DNA from: Rhodovarius crocodyli | GTDB lineage: Bacteria > Pseudomonadota > Alphaproteobacteria > Acetobacterales > Acetobacteraceae | DNA: 64,000 bases | Assembly: GCF_004005855.1 (NCBI RefSeq) | Contig: NZ_SACL01000004.1 | Location: 248,001-312,000 of the forward strand | Reading direction: 5' to 3' | Part shown: positions 7,243 through 15,938 of the stretch, one piece after another | Layout of the letters: each line of letters opens with the position of its first letter | How positions within the stretch are numbered: position 1 is the stretch's first letter | Translations under genes and position numbers: made by a program | Notes under the pieces: model-generated | The model's input: the letters and a program-made list of their open reading frames with translations, nothing else | What the model was told of the DNA's origin: nothing | Database searches by the model: none

Positions 7243-9978
7243 TTGAGCGATACACCGGATACCCCGCCCGAAGCCCCGCGCGACGACATCGCGCCCATCG
7301 GCATCGCGCGGGAAATGCGCAAGAGCTTCCTCGACTACGCGATGAGCGTCATCGTCTCCCGCGCGCTGCCCGATGCGCGGGACGGCCTGAAGCCCGTGCA
7401 CCGCCGCATCCTGTTCGCCATGCATGAGGCCGGCTACACCGCCGACAAGCCGCACCGCAAATCGGCCCGCGTGGTCGGCGACGTGATGGGTAAGTTCCAC
7501 CCGCACGGCGACAGCGCGATCTATGACGCCATGGTGCGCATGGCGCAGCCCTTCTCGATGCGCGTGCCGCTGATCGACGGCCAGGGCAATTTCGGCAGCA
7601 TGGACGGCGATGCCCCGGCGGCGATGCGCTACACCGAGGTGCGCCTGGCGAAATCGGCCGCGGCCCTGCTGGAAGGCATCGACGAGGACACGGTCGACTT
7701 CCAGCCCAACTACGACGAAAGCGCGGAAGAACCCCGCGTGCTGCCCGCCGCCTACCCGAACCTGCTGGTGAACGGCGCCAACGGCATCGCGGTGGGCATG
7801 GCCACCAACATCCCGACCCACAACCCGGGTGAGGTGATCGACGCCACGCTGAAGCTGATCGAGGACCCGTCGACCAGCCTCGAGGAGTTGATGAAGATCA
7901 TCCCGGGGCCGGATTTCCCCACGGGCGGCATCATCCTGGGGCGCAGCGGCATCCGCAACGCCTTCGAGACCGGGCGCGGCTCCATCCCGCTGCGCGCGGC
8001 CTGCGAGATCGAGGAGATGCGCGGCGGCCGCCAGATGATCGTGGTCTCGGAGATCCCGTACCAGGTCAACAAGGCCAACCTGATCGAGAAGATCGCGGAA
8101 CTGACCCGCGCCAAGGCGATCGAGGGCATCTCCGACCTGCGCGACGAGAGCGACCGCCAGGGCCTGCGCATCGTGATCGAGCTGAAGCGCGACGCGACGG
8201 CCGAGGTTGTGCTGAACCAGCTGTACCGCATGACGCAGCTGCAGATCAGCTTCGCGGTCAACTTCCTGGCTCTGAATGACGGCACGCCGCAGCAGATGGG
8301 CCTGCGCGACGCGCTGCTGGCCTTCATCCGCTTCCGTGAGGACGTGATCCTCCGCCGCTCCCGCTATCGCCTGGCCAAGGCGCGGGAGCGCGGCCACAAC
8401 CTGATCGGCCTGGCCATCGCGGTGGCCAATATCGACGAGGTCATCCGCGTCATCCGCGAGAGCCCCGATGCGGCCGCCGCCCGCGTGGCCCTGATGTCCC
8501 GCGACTGGCCCGCCGGCGATGTGGGCGTGCTGCTGGAACTGATCCAGGACGAGGGCAACGTGATCACCCCCGAGGGCACGGTGCGCCTGACCGAGGCCCA
8601 GGCCCGCGGCATCCTGGAGCTGCGCCTGCAGCGCCTGACCGGCCTTGAGCGCGACAAGATCACCAATGAGCTGACCGAGGTCGGCGAGACGATCCGCGAC
8701 CTGCTGGACATCCTGGGCTCCCACATTCGCCGCATGGAGGTGATGACCGGGGAGCTGCTGGCCGTGCGCGGGCAGATCGCCCATCCGCGGCAGACGCGCA
8801 TCGACGATGTGGTGGCGGACCTCGACGACGAGAGCCTGATCGAGCCGGGCACGATGGTCGTGACCATCACCCGCGACGGCTATGTGAAGCGCACCAGCCT
8901 GGACACCTTCCGCGCGCAGAACCGGGGCGGGCGCGGGCGTTCGGCCGCCGCCACGCGTGAGACCGACGTGGTGATGCGCACTTTCGTCGCGCACACCCAT
9001 CAATGGGTGCTGTTCTTCACCAGCCGCGGCATCGCCTTCCGCAGCAAGGTCTGGCAGCTGCCCGAGGGCGGCACCACGGGCAAGGGCCGCAGCCTGCGCC
9101 AGCTTCTCGCGCTGCAGGAAGGCGAGGGCATCACCGCCGTGCTGCCGCTGCCGCAGGACGAAAGCCTGTGGGAGAACCTGCACCTCGTCTTCGCGACGGT
9201 GTTCGGCAATGTCCGCCGCAACCGCCTGTCCGATTTCAAGAATGTCCGCTCCTCCGGCCTCATTGCCATGAAGCTGGATGAGGGTGACGCGCTGGTAGGT
9301 GTTGCCACCTGCCGTGAGGGCGACGACGTGTTCCTCTCGACCCGCGCGGGCAAGTGCATCCGCTTCGTGGCCGAGACCGAGACGCTGCGCGTCTTCGCCG
9401 GCCGCGACAGCAGCGGCGTGCGCGGCATCCGCCTGCTGAACGAGGATGTGGTCATCTCCCTGGCCGTGCTGAGCCATGTGGATGCCTCGGTCGAGGAACG
9501 CGCGGCCTATCTGCGCTATGCCGGGGCCAAGCGCCGTGCTGCGGGCGCCGAGGAGGTCGAGGTCGCCCCGGTTGCCGAGGAGGAGGCCGAGGTCGCCGCC
9601 GAGGTGACGCTGAGCCCCGAGCGCATCGCCCAGCTCGAAGCCTCCGAGCAGTTCATCCTGACCATCACCGACCAGGGTTTCGGCAAGAAATCCAGCGCCT
9701 ACGAGTATCGCGTCACGGGTCGCGGCGGCCAGGGCATCACGAATATCGGCTTCTCCGCCCGCACCGGGCGCGCGGTGGCCGCCAGCTTCCTGGTCCAGCC
9801 CGGCGACGACGTGCTGATGGTGACTGATGGCGGACGACTGATCCGCCTGCCTGCCGATCAGGTGCGCATCACGGGCCGCCAGGCCATGGGCGTCACGATG
9901 CTGCGCATGGAGGAAGGGGAGCACATCACCAGCTGCTTCCCCGTGATCGACCAGGGAGAGGACGAAACTGATGCGTGA
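7243..9978 (+). CDS. gyrA: DNA gyrase subunit A
   Basis: The 911-residue protein is complete. The catalytic tyrosine is Y130 in [10 protein letters not shown]; the quinolone-resistance region [10 protein letters not shown] has the wild-type Ser91 and Asp95 (equivalent to S83 and D87 of E. coli), so no target resistance is apparent. The C-terminal GyrA box is QNRGGRG at about 559-565, which identifies gyrase rather than ParC. An acidic Ala/Glu-rich insertion (around 768-786) sits within the C-terminal wrapping domain. The start appears to be TTG ([15 protein letters not shown]); no in-frame ATG gives a better N-terminus. It overlaps coaD by 8 bases. Confidence 0.97.
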   Translation: MSDTPDTPPEAPRDDIAPIGIAREMRKSFLDYAMSVIVSRALPDARDGLKPVHRRILFAMHEAGYTADKPHRKSARVVGDVMGKFHPHGDSAIYDAMVRMAQPFSMRVPLIDGQGNFGSMDGDAPAAMRYTEVRLAKSAAALLEGIDEDTVDFQPNYDESAEEPRVLPAAYPNLLVNGANGIAVGMATNIPTHNPGEVIDATLKLIEDPSTSLEELMKIIPGPDFPTGGIILGRSGIRNAFETGRGSIPLRAACEIEEMRGGRQMIVVSEIPYQVNKANLIEKIAELTRAKAIEGISDLRDESDRQGLRIVIELKRDATAEVVLNQLYRMTQLQISFAVNFLALNDGTPQQMGLRDALLAFIRFREDVILRRSRYRLAKARERGHNLIGLAIAVANIDEVIRVIRESPDAAAARVALMSRDWPAGDVGVLLELIQDEGNVITPEGTVRLTEAQARGILELRLQRLTGLERDKITNELTEVGETIRDLLDILGSHIRRMEVMTGELLAVRGQIAHPRQTRIDDVVADLDDESLIEPGTMVVTITRDGYVKRTSLDTFRAQNRGGRGRSAAATRETDVVMRTFVAHTHQWVLFFTSRGIAFRSKVWQLPEGGTTGKGRSLRQLLALQEGEGITAVLPLPQDESLWENLHLVFATVFGNVRRNRLSDFKNVRSSGLIAMKLDEGDALVGVATCREGDDVFLSTRAGKCIRFVAETETLRVFAGRDSSGVRGIRLLNEDVVISLAVLSHVDASVEERAAYLRYAGAKRRAAGAEEVEVAPVAEEEAEVAAEVTLSPERIAQLEASEQFILTITDQGFGKKSSAYEYRVTGRGGQGITNIGFSARTGRAVAASFLVQPGDDVLMVTDGGRLIRLPADQVRITGRQAMGVTMLRMEEGEHITSCFPVIDQGEDETDA

Positions 9979-10486
9979 GCGTGTGGGCCTGTACCCGGGC
10001 ACCTTCGACCCGGTGACGAATGGCCACATGGACGTGATCGGCCGCGCGGCGCGGCTGGTCGACAAGCTGGTGATCGGCGTCGCCATCAACACCGGCAAGG
10101 GCCCGCTCTTTCCGCTCGAGGAGCGGGTGGAGCTGGTGAAGGCCGAGACCGACAAGATCGCCGCGGCCACCGGCACCCATATCGAGGTCATCCCCTTCAC
10201 CGGGCTGCTGGTGCAGCAGGCCAAGGAGCTGGGCGCGCAGATGATCTTCCGCGGCCTGCGCGCCGTGACCGATTTCGACTATGAGCTCCAGATGGCAGGC
10301 ATGAACCACCGCCTGGACAAGTCGATCGAGACCGTGTTCCTCATGGCCACGGAAACCAATCAGTTCATCTCCTCGCGCTTCGTGAAGGAGGTTGCCCAAC
10401 TTGGCGGCGACATCTCGACCTTCGTCCCCAAGCTGACGCTGGAGCGCACCCTCGCCCGCGTCGCCCGCAAAACCCCCAACGAATAG
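9971..10486 (+). CDS. coaD: Phosphopantetheine adenylyltransferase
   Basis: The 171-residue protein transfers AMP from ATP to 4'-phosphopantetheine, the fourth step of coenzyme A synthesis. The nucleotidyltransferase signature [10 protein letters not shown] is near the N-terminus and the phosphate-binding segment [14 protein letters not shown] is near the C-terminus. Length is normal for bacterial CoaD. The ATG at 9971 lies inside the last codons of gyrA, so the genes are translationally coupled; the gyrA-coaD order is common in alphaproteobacteria. Confidence 0.96.
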   Translation: MRERVGLYPGTFDPVTNGHMDVIGRAARLVDKLVIGVAINTGKGPLFPLEERVELVKAETDKIAAATGTHIEVIPFTGLLVQQAKELGAQMIFRGLRAVTDFDYELQMAGMNHRLDKSIETVFLMATETNQFISSRFVKEVAQLGGDISTFVPKLTLERTLARVARKTPNE

Positions 10487-10496
10487 GGAGCGTCCT

Positions 10497-11066
10497 ATGG
10501 ACCGCCGGACCCTGCTCGCCACCATTCCCCTAGCCGGAGCCATCATGTCCGACAGCACCGAAGCCGAAGCGCAGCGCGCCCAGGACCCCGAGAACACCCT
10601 GCTGATGGAGCTGAAGGACGGCACCGTCACCATCCAGCTGCGCCCGGACCTGGCGCCGCAGCACGTGGAGCGCATCAAGACCCTGACGCGCCGCGGCTTC
10701 TATAACGGCGTGGTGTTCCACCGCGTGATCGAGGGCTTCATGGCCCAGGGCGGCGACCCGACCGGCACCGGCACGGGTGGTTCCGACCTGCCGAACCTGC
10801 CCGCCGAGTTCAGCCAGCCGTCCCGCGCGCGCTTCCTGCGCGGCACCTGCGGCATGGCCCGCACCCAGGACCCCAACAGCGCGAACAGCCAGTTCTTCAT
10901 CATGTTCGCGCCCGGCAGCTTCCTGGACGGCCAGTACACCATCTGGGGCCAGGTCGTGGCCGGCATGGACGCCGTGGACAAGATCAAGCGCGGCGCCGGC
11001 CAGTCCGGCATGGTGCGTGAGCCGGACAAGATCGTGCGCATGCGCGTGGCGGCCGACCCCGCCTGA
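10497..11066 (+). CDS. Peptidylprolyl isomerase, cyclophilin type
   Basis: A cyclophilin-type cis-trans prolyl isomerase. Core motifs are FHRVIEGFMAQGGD, GMARTQDPNSANSQFFI and YTIWGQVVAGMD. Two starts are possible. The ATG at 10497 (MDRRTLLATIPLAG, preceded by GGGAG) adds a twin-arginine-like signal ending near AEAQ and gives 189 residues with likely periplasmic export; the ATG at 10545 (MSDSTEAEAQ) would give a 173-residue cytoplasmic form. The first has the better ribosome-binding site and is used here. It follows coaD by 10 bases and is probably in the same transcript. Confidence 0.93.
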   Translation: MDRRTLLATIPLAGAIMSDSTEAEAQRAQDPENTLLMELKDGTVTIQLRPDLAPQHVERIKTLTRRGFYNGVVFHRVIEGFMAQGGDPTGTGTGGSDLPNLPAEFSQPSRARFLRGTCGMARTQDPNSANSQFFIMFAPGSFLDGQYTIWGQVVAGMDAVDKIKRGAGQSGMVREPDKIVRMRVAADPA

Positions 11067-11138
11067 TCAGCGATTACAATCCGCCCTCGGGCTGATTGAC
11101 GAGCGGCGCGCTCTGCCCCATGAGGCAGCGCGCGCCGT

Positions 11139-11158
11139 GCGCCGGTTCCGACCGGCGC
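11139..11158. terminator. Hairpin between the cyclophilin gene and tRNA-Lys
   Basis: GCGCCGGT and ACCGGCGC form a perfect 8-bp stem around the 4-base loop TCCG. There is no T-run after it, and the tRNA begins 7 bases later, so it could be a weak terminator for the gyrA-coaD-ppi transcript or a processing signal for the tRNA precursor. Confidence 0.35.
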
Positions 11159-11165
11159 GCTGCCA

Positions 11166-11241
11166 GGGCCGGTAGCTCAGTTGGTAGAGCACGTGACTTT
11201 TAATCATGTGGTCGCGGGTTCGAGTCCCGCCCGGCTCACCA
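11166..11241 (+). tRNA. tRNA-Lys (TTT anticodon)
   Basis: The 76 bases fold as a full cloverleaf: acceptor GGGCCGG with CCGGCTC (one G-T pair), D-arm GCTC/GAGC, anticodon stem CGTGA/TCATG around the loop CTTTTAA, and T-arm GCGGG/CCCGC around TTCGAGT. The anticodon at loop positions 34-36 is TTT, reading AAA and AAG lysine codons. The CCA end is encoded (11239-11241). No integrase or att-like repeat is visible next to it. Confidence 0.97.
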
Positions 11242-11274
11242 TCCCCGATGGCGCCCTGGTCGCTATCCGCCTCA

Positions 11275-11280
11275 TTGACA
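11275..11280 (+). promoter_or_regulatory. Perfect -35-like hexamer ahead of the duplicated-domain secreted protein
   Basis: TTGACA matches the -35 consensus exactly and lies 99 bases before the start at 11379. The region 17-18 bases downstream (around CATCGTT) is a poor -10, so this is only half of a promoter. The rest of the 137-base gap between the tRNA and the gene shows no other structure. Confidence 0.25.
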
Positions 11281-11378
11281 CATGACGTTCGCACCGACAT
11301 CGTTTCGATCTTAGTGATTGGCACCGCTACTGTTTCCGGCGGCGTTCTCCATCACGACGAGACGAAGGAACTGCGCCC

Positions 11379-11849
11379 ATGGCATCGCCGCGCCTTGCCT
11401 CCCTCCTGCTCTTCCTGATGCTGATCGCGCCCCTGTTCGGTGCCGCCGCGCAAACGCAGCCCGGCAATTTCTATCGCCAGTCAGACCGTCCCGCCGTGAT
11501 GTACCAGTACACGCGCGACTATTACTGCCAGGTGCAGAACGAGGCCCAGATGGCCGCCTTCGGCGGCTTCTCCAAGGTGCGCCAGGTGCCGCGCCTCGCC
11601 ATGTCAGGGCAGCAGACCGGAAGCTGCGGCTGGCCCAACGGCTTCTTCCGACGCAGCAACGAGACGGTGGTGTACCGGATGTCCGGCGTAGGCGTGGCGC
11701 CCGAGTTCGGACCCGATATCTGCAGCGTGGCGAACGAGGCACAGATGGCGGCCTTCGGCGGCTTCGGGCGGGTGCGGGTGGTCCCGCCCACGTCTGACCT
11801 CGCGCGCGGTCGCCGCATGAGCGGGGTCTGCAACCCCCGGGCGGGCTAA
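11379..11849 (+). CDS. Secreted protein with two copies of a Cys/NEAQMAAFGGF repeat
   Basis: I do not recognise this 156-residue protein. It has a Sec signal peptide (MASPRLASLLLFLMLIAPL, cleavage near AAAQ). The mature part is two copies of one unit of about 60 residues. Each runs F-[YF]-R-x-S, a variable stretch with V-x-Y, a Cys, then NEAQMAAFGGF (present identically in both), V-R-x-V-P, and G-x-C near the end. Each copy carries two Cys, suggesting one disulfide per unit. This looks like a small extracytoplasmic binding or lectin-like module made by tandem duplication. It is preceded by a GAAGGAA ribosome-binding site and lies upstream of the Ser/Thr kinase in the same direction; a link between them is only suggested by position. 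Confidence 0.75.
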   Translation: MASPRLASLLLFLMLIAPLFGAAAQTQPGNFYRQSDRPAVMYQYTRDYYCQVQNEAQMAAFGGFSKVRQVPRLAMSGQQTGSCGWPNGFFRRSNETVVYRMSGVGVAPEFGPDICSVANEAQMAAFGGFGRVRVVPPTSDLARGRRMSGVCNPRAG

Positions 11850-11978
11850 CCCGGCCGGGGGGCACTCGCCGCATCTCATCTCTGAGACGTTGGGCGCGAA
11901 GCGGAACGAACCTCCTCTCTCGCGGTTTAGCCCTTATCTTCAGTTCTCCTTTACGCGCGAACTGCTAATCTGCGCCGC

Positions 11979-11998
11979 AACCGGCACATAAGCCGGTT
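11979..11998. other. Hairpin 1 in the leader of the Ser/Thr kinase gene
   Basis: AACCGGC and GCCGGTT form a perfect 7-bp stem around ACATAA, 31 bases before the kinase start. There is no T-run, so it is unlikely to be an intrinsic terminator. It is followed at once by a second hairpin. Confidence 0.4.
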
Positions 11999-12006
11999 CA
12001 GGAGTG

Positions 12007-12022
12007 CCGACACGACGGTCGG
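12007..12022. other. Hairpin 2 in the leader of the Ser/Thr kinase gene
   Basis: CCGAC and GTCGG form a 5-bp stem around ACGACG. The 3' arm lies 7 bases before the kinase ATG at 12030, over the weak ribosome-binding site, so folding could limit translation. It is a short stem and may be chance in GC-rich DNA. Confidence 0.3.
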
Positions 12023-12029
12023 TAAGGCC

Positions 12030-13787
12030 ATGCCGCAGGACAGCAGTTTCGACGACACACCCCCGGCCGATCGCACGCTGCGGGGGGTTCCAGGCTCTGC
12101 CGGCATGATCGGCGCCCTGGTCGCCGATCGTTATGAGATCCGGGACCAGATCGGCAAGGGCGCCTTCGGCACGGTGTTCGAGGCCTATGACCGCAGCCTG
12201 TCGCGGCTGGTCGCCCTCAAGACCATGCCCCTCGCCGGCACCAACCAGGATGAGCTGCTGCGCTTCTACCGGGAGGGCAAGGCGCTCGCCCGGCTGTCGC
12301 ATCCCGGCATCGTCTCGGTGCATGATTTCGGCGAGATGCCGGATTTTGCCTGGATCGTGATGGAGCTCGTCATCGGCGAGACCCTGCGCGACGTGCTGGG
12401 CCAGGGCCGCCTGCCGCTGACGGAGGCGCTGCGGATCGAGGATGAGCTGCTGACGGCGCTGCAGGCAGCCCATGACCGCGGCATCGTCCATCGCGACGTG
12501 AAGCCCGCCAATATCCTGCTCGCCTCCTCCATGGCGGACGGCTTCGGCCATGTGCGCATGGTGGATTTCGGCATCGCCCGGGTGGGTGCGACGGACATGA
12601 CCGTGGTGGGCGACATGCTCGGCACGCCCTATTCCATGGCGCCCGAGCAGCTCGACCACGCCGACATCACGCCGCGTACCGATGTCTGGGCCGCCGGTGT
12701 CGTCCTGTATGAGATGCTGACCGGGGTGCGGCCCTTTCCGGGGCAGGTGCCCGCCATCTTCAGCGCCATCCTGCGGCTGGAGCCGCCCGCCCCCTCCAGC
12801 CTGGTCGAGGGGCTGCCCCCCGCGCTGGATGGCGTGGTGGCCCGCGCCCTGGCCAAGCGGCCCGAGGACCGGTTCGAGAGCGCCGCGGCGATGGCCGCGG
12901 CCCTGCGCGCGGCCATGCTGCCGCCCGAGGAACCGCTGCAGGCCACCCCGCGCCAGATCATCGTTCCGCCCCCTGCCCCGCCGCCGGCCGCGCCTCGCCG
13001 GCGCTGGTGGCCCGTGCTTCTGGCGCTGCTGGTGGGCGCCGGCGTCGGCGGCGCCAAGATGTGGTGGTATCTGGGCGCGCCCGACCTGCTGAACGAGGAA
13101 CCGGCCGACCTGCACAGCCACGCGGCGGCACCCGCCGACGATACACCCGAACCGGAAGTCGCGGCCGCCCCCCGGTTGGAGGCTGCGCCCGAGCCCGCCG
13201 TGACTGAATCCGCCTCCGCGACGCCGGAGCCGGAGCCGGAGCCGATCCAGGCCATCACGCCCGCCGCACCGCCGCCGGTCATCACGCCCGAACCCGCGCC
13301 GCCTGCACCGCCGCCCCAGGAGACGCCGGTCCAGGAGACGCCAGCCCCGGCGCCCGCCGCCCTGGCCCCGGAAGCGCCGCCCGCCGCCGAACCCGCGCCG
13401 CCGGAACCGCCCCCGCCGCCCCCGGAAGCCGTCGCTCCCGCCGTTCCGCCCCCGGGCGAGGCGGTGGCCGGGGCCGCAACCGTCGCCCTGCCCGCCTGCA
13501 CGCCCGCGCAGATGGTCAGCCGCAGCGCGCCGCACGCCACCTATCAGCGCCTGGTGCTGGAATGGCGCGCGCCCACCGCCTATCGCCTCGCACGCCAGGG
13601 GGATGAGGTGAGCCTGACTTTCCCCGGCGCGGCCTGCATGCCCACCGACCTGCGGCTGCCTTCGGCCATCCGCTCCGCGACGCCGCGTGACGGCGCGCTG
13701 CTGCTGCAATTGGCACCCGGCACGCAACTGCGGCATTTCCGGCTCGACAATCGCATCGTCATGGATCTGTCGCCCGCCCGCCCTTGA
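12030..13787 (+). CDS. Membrane-anchored Ser/Thr protein kinase with C-terminal AMIN-like domain
   Basis: The 585-residue protein has a cytoplasmic Hanks-type kinase domain (about 33-295): glycine loop GKGAFGTV, K64 in VALK, HRDVKPAN with catalytic D156, DFG at 179-181 and the APEQ activation segment end. One transmembrane helix follows (about 326-347, flanked by RRR). Next is a Pro/Ala/Glu-rich linker of about 135 residues, and then a C-terminal domain (about 490-585) on the periplasmic side. That domain (LVLEWRAPTAY..., GDEVSLTFPGAA, LRHFRLDNRIVMDLS) resembles AMIN-like beta domains, which bind the cell wall or outer-membrane complexes. The architecture parallels PknB-like envelope sensors; the signal and targets are unknown. 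The stop codon lies within an FNR box for hemN. Confidence 0.88.
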   Translation: MPQDSSFDDTPPADRTLRGVPGSAGMIGALVADRYEIRDQIGKGAFGTVFEAYDRSLSRLVALKTMPLAGTNQDELLRFYREGKALARLSHPGIVSVHDFGEMPDFAWIVMELVIGETLRDVLGQGRLPLTEALRIEDELLTALQAAHDRGIVHRDVKPANILLASSMADGFGHVRMVDFGIARVGATDMTVVGDMLGTPYSMAPEQLDHADITPRTDVWAAGVVLYEMLTGVRPFPGQVPAIFSAILRLEPPAPSSLVEGLPPALDGVVARALAKRPEDRFESAAAMAAALRAAMLPPEEPLQATPRQIIVPPPAPPPAAPRRRWWPVLLALLVGAGVGGAKMWWYLGAPDLLNEEPADLHSHAAAPADDTPEPEVAAAPRLEAAPEPAVTESASATPEPEPEPIQAITPAAPPPVITPEPAPPAPPPQETPVQETPAPAPAALAPEAPPAAEPAPPEPPPPPPEAVAPAVPPPGEAVAGAATVALPACTPAQMVSRSAPHATYQRLVLEWRAPTAYRLARQGDEVSLTFPGAACMPTDLRLPSAIRSATPRDGALLLQLAPGTQLRHFRLDNRIVMDLSPARP

Positions 13788-13797
13788 TCCGCATCAA
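13784..13797. promoter_or_regulatory. FNR box upstream of hemN
   Basis: TTGATCCGCATCAA is a perfect match to the FNR/Anr consensus TTGAT-N4-ATCAA. It overlaps the stop codon of the kinase gene and lies 51 bases before the hemN ATG, a distance suited to activation. The window encodes an FNR-type regulator (28070) whose recognition helix carries the residues that read TTGAT, so the site and its likely factor are both present. Confidence 0.85.
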
Positions 13798-13848
13798 GGC
13801 GGGCGCTTCTGCGGGCTGGCATGGAACCCTCAACTGAAAGGGCATTCC

Positions 13849-15165
13849 ATGTCAGAGGACCGGCTGGCCTTCGCCGAGCGCGCCGTACCGCGCTACACCT
13901 CCTATCCCACCGCGCCGCATTTCCATGCGGGCGTCGATGCGGATGTCTATGCGTCGTGGCTCGCTGCGCTCGACCCGGACGCCACGCTGTCGCTCTATCT
14001 GCATGTGCCTTTCTGCACCACGCTCTGCACCTATTGCGGTTGCCACACCCAGGCAGTGAACCGGCGTGAGCCGATCGACGCCTATCTGGAAGGGCTGCTG
14101 GCAGAGGTGGAACTGGTGGCCAGCCACACCCGGGCGCGCCGCGTCACGCGCATCCATTGGGGCGGCGGCACGCCCACCATGCTGGGCCTGCCGGGCATGG
14201 AGCAGGTGGTGGAGCATATCGCCGCGCGCTTCGACCTCTCCGGCCTCGCCGAGCACGCGATCGAGCTGGACCCGCGCGGGCTGGATCAGGAACTGGCCCG
14301 GGGCCTCGCGCGGCTCGGCATCACGCGCGCCAGCCTGGGCGCGCAGGATTTCAACGCCGATGTGCAGCACGCCATCGGCCGCATCCAGCCCTTCGACGTG
14401 GTGAAGGCCGGCGTCTCCCACCTGCGCGAGGCGGGGGTTGATTGCATCAACCTGGACCTGATGTACGGCCTGCCGCACCAGGATTCCGACAAGCTGGAAC
14501 GCAGCCTGCTGCTGGCCCACAGCCTGGGCCCCGACCGCATCGCCCTGTTCGGCTACGCCCATGTGCCCTGGATGCGCAAGCAGCAGAAGCTGATCAACGA
14601 GGAATGGCTGCCGGGCGCCCAGGCGCGGCTGGAACAGGCCGAGGCCGCGCGGCGGCTGCTGGCCGGGCTCGGCTACACCGCCATCGGTCTCGACCACTTC
14701 ACCCAGCCTGACGACGCGCTGGCCGTGGCCGCGCGGCTCGGCCGGCTCGGGCGCAACTTCCAGGGCTATACCGACGAAACGGCGGACGCGATCATCGGCC
14801 TCGGCTGTTCCTCCATCGGGTCGCTGCCGCAGGGTTTCGTGCAGAATCAGCCGGACACGCGCGGCTATCGCAACACCATCAAGCAGGGGCGCTTCGCCAC
14901 CGTGCGCGGGCTGCAGCTGACCGATGACGACCGCCGGCGCGGCGCCGTGATCGAGCGGCTGATGTGCGACTTCTCCGTCATTGTGCCGGCCGACCTGCTG
15001 CCCGACGCCCTGCCGACGCTGATGCCGCTGATGGAAGCCGGCATGGTGCTGGTGCGCGGCCGCCGCGTGACCATGACGGCGCGCGGCCGGCCCTTCGTGC
15101 GCGTCGTGGCCGCGGCCTTCGATGCGTGGCTGGCCAAGGCGGGGCGGCATTCCGCCGCCGTCTGA
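13849..15165 (+). CDS. hemN: Oxygen-independent coproporphyrinogen III oxidase
   Basis: A 438-residue radical SAM enzyme that decarboxylates coproporphyrinogen III to protoporphyrinogen IX without oxygen. The [4Fe-4S]/SAM motif is C56-x3-C60-x2-C63 followed by G-C (CTTLCTYCGC), the pattern of true HemN rather than HemW. The frame is open upstream, but MSEDRLAFAERAVPRYTSYP from the ATG at 13849 is the known N-terminus. The perfect FNR box upstream implies induction at low oxygen, matching the heme demand of the cbb3 oxidase encoded downstream. It overlaps the next gene by one base (TGATG). Confidence 0.95.
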   Translation: MSEDRLAFAERAVPRYTSYPTAPHFHAGVDADVYASWLAALDPDATLSLYLHVPFCTTLCTYCGCHTQAVNRREPIDAYLEGLLAEVELVASHTRARRVTRIHWGGGTPTMLGLPGMEQVVEHIAARFDLSGLAEHAIELDPRGLDQELARGLARLGITRASLGAQDFNADVQHAIGRIQPFDVVKAGVSHLREAGVDCINLDLMYGLPHQDSDKLERSLLLAHSLGPDRIALFGYAHVPWMRKQQKLINEEWLPGAQARLEQAEAARRLLAGLGYTAIGLDHFTQPDDALAVAARLGRLGRNFQGYTDETADAIIGLGCSSIGSLPQGFVQNQPDTRGYRNTIKQGRFATVRGLQLTDDDRRRGAVIERLMCDFSVIVPADLLPDALPTLMPLMEAGMVLVRGRRVTMTARGRPFVRVVAAAFDAWLAKAGRHSAAV

Positions 15166-15872
15166 TGCAGTTCCTGGCCGATTGCCTGCATGACCTGACG
15201 GCGCTCGGCCCGGGCGGCGTGCTGGCGATGGCAGGCGCCCTGTTTCTGGCGGGGCTGGCGGGCGGCTTCACCCATTGCGCGGGGATGTGCGCGCCCTTCG
15301 TGCTGGCCCAGGCGGGGCAAGGCGCCGGCGGGCCGATGCTGGCGCGGCTCGCGGGGGCGGCGCTGCTGCCCTATCACGCCGGCCGCATGCTGGGTTACGG
15401 GCTGCTGGGGGCGCTGGCGGGGGCCGGGGCGGGGCTCGTCTCCGGCATCACGGGGTTGCGCTGGCTGTTGGCGGCCCTGCTGGCGGTCGCAGCCCTGCTG
15501 ATGTTCGCCGAGGCCGCGCGCCGCGCCGGGCTGCGCCTGCCGCATGCCCCGAAACCCGCCATGCCCGGCATGGTGCGGCGCCTGCTGGACAGGCCCAGGG
15601 GCGGCTTCACCCTCGGCCTGCTGCTGTCGGCCCTGCCCTGCGGCATGCTGTATGGCGCGCTGGCCGGGGCCGCGGCCTCGGGGTCCGCGCTGGGCGGCTT
15701 CATCGGCATGGCGGCCTTCGCGGCTGGCACGGCACCGGGGCTGATGGGGGTGGCACTGCTGGGCGGCTTCTTCTCACGCGCCATGGGGCCCTGGGCGCGG
15801 CGCCTCGCGATGGGGCTGTTTGCCCTGAATGGCGCCGTTCTGGGGGGCATGGCCTGGCGGATGCTGGCCTGA
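15165..15872 (+). CDS. Sulfite exporter TauE/SafE (DsbD_2-like) family membrane protein with HCxxMC motif
   Basis: A 235-residue polytopic membrane protein starting at the ATG that overlaps the hemN stop. It has about six hydrophobic segments. The first contains GGFTHCAGMCAPF, the H-C-x-G-M-C signature of the cytochrome-biogenesis-type transmembrane family (PF13386), and a later one has SALPCGMLYGAL, so two Cys face each other in the membrane. Relatives next to cbb3 oxidase genes are thought to take part in copper handling or thiol-redox transfer for oxidase assembly. Its position behind hemN under an FNR box supports that role here, by inference. A sulfite-export function is unlikely. Confidence 0.8.
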   Translation: MQFLADCLHDLTALGPGGVLAMAGALFLAGLAGGFTHCAGMCAPFVLAQAGQGAGGPMLARLAGAALLPYHAGRMLGYGLLGALAGAGAGLVSGITGLRWLLAALLAVAALLMFAEAARRAGLRLPHAPKPAMPGMVRRLLDRPRGGFTLGLLLSALPCGMLYGALAGAAASGSALGGFIGMAAFAAGTAPGLMGVALLGGFFSRAMGPWARRLAMGLFALNGAVLGGMAWRMLA

Positions 15873-15938
15873 TTGCCCTTGGCGGCCCCGCTGCCGCGCT
15901 GCATGATCCTCAGCATACGGCGTAATTGTGGGGCCAGA

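Noticed and set aside
7165-10224. Open frame of about 1000 codons on the minus strand across gyrA and coaD
   Set aside because: It is antisense to gyrA and coaD, has biased His/Ala/Gly composition and no domain; gyrA and coaD are certain.
11096-11125. Promoter-like TTGACG ahead of tRNA-Lys
   Set aside because: The -35-like hexamer is fair but no acceptable -10 lies 16-19 bases downstream, so it was not listed.
13130-13480. Low-complexity Pro/Ala/Glu repeat region inside the kinase gene
   Set aside because: It is a normal disordered linker encoded in GC-rich DNA, not a DNA repeat element, and the frame stays open through it.
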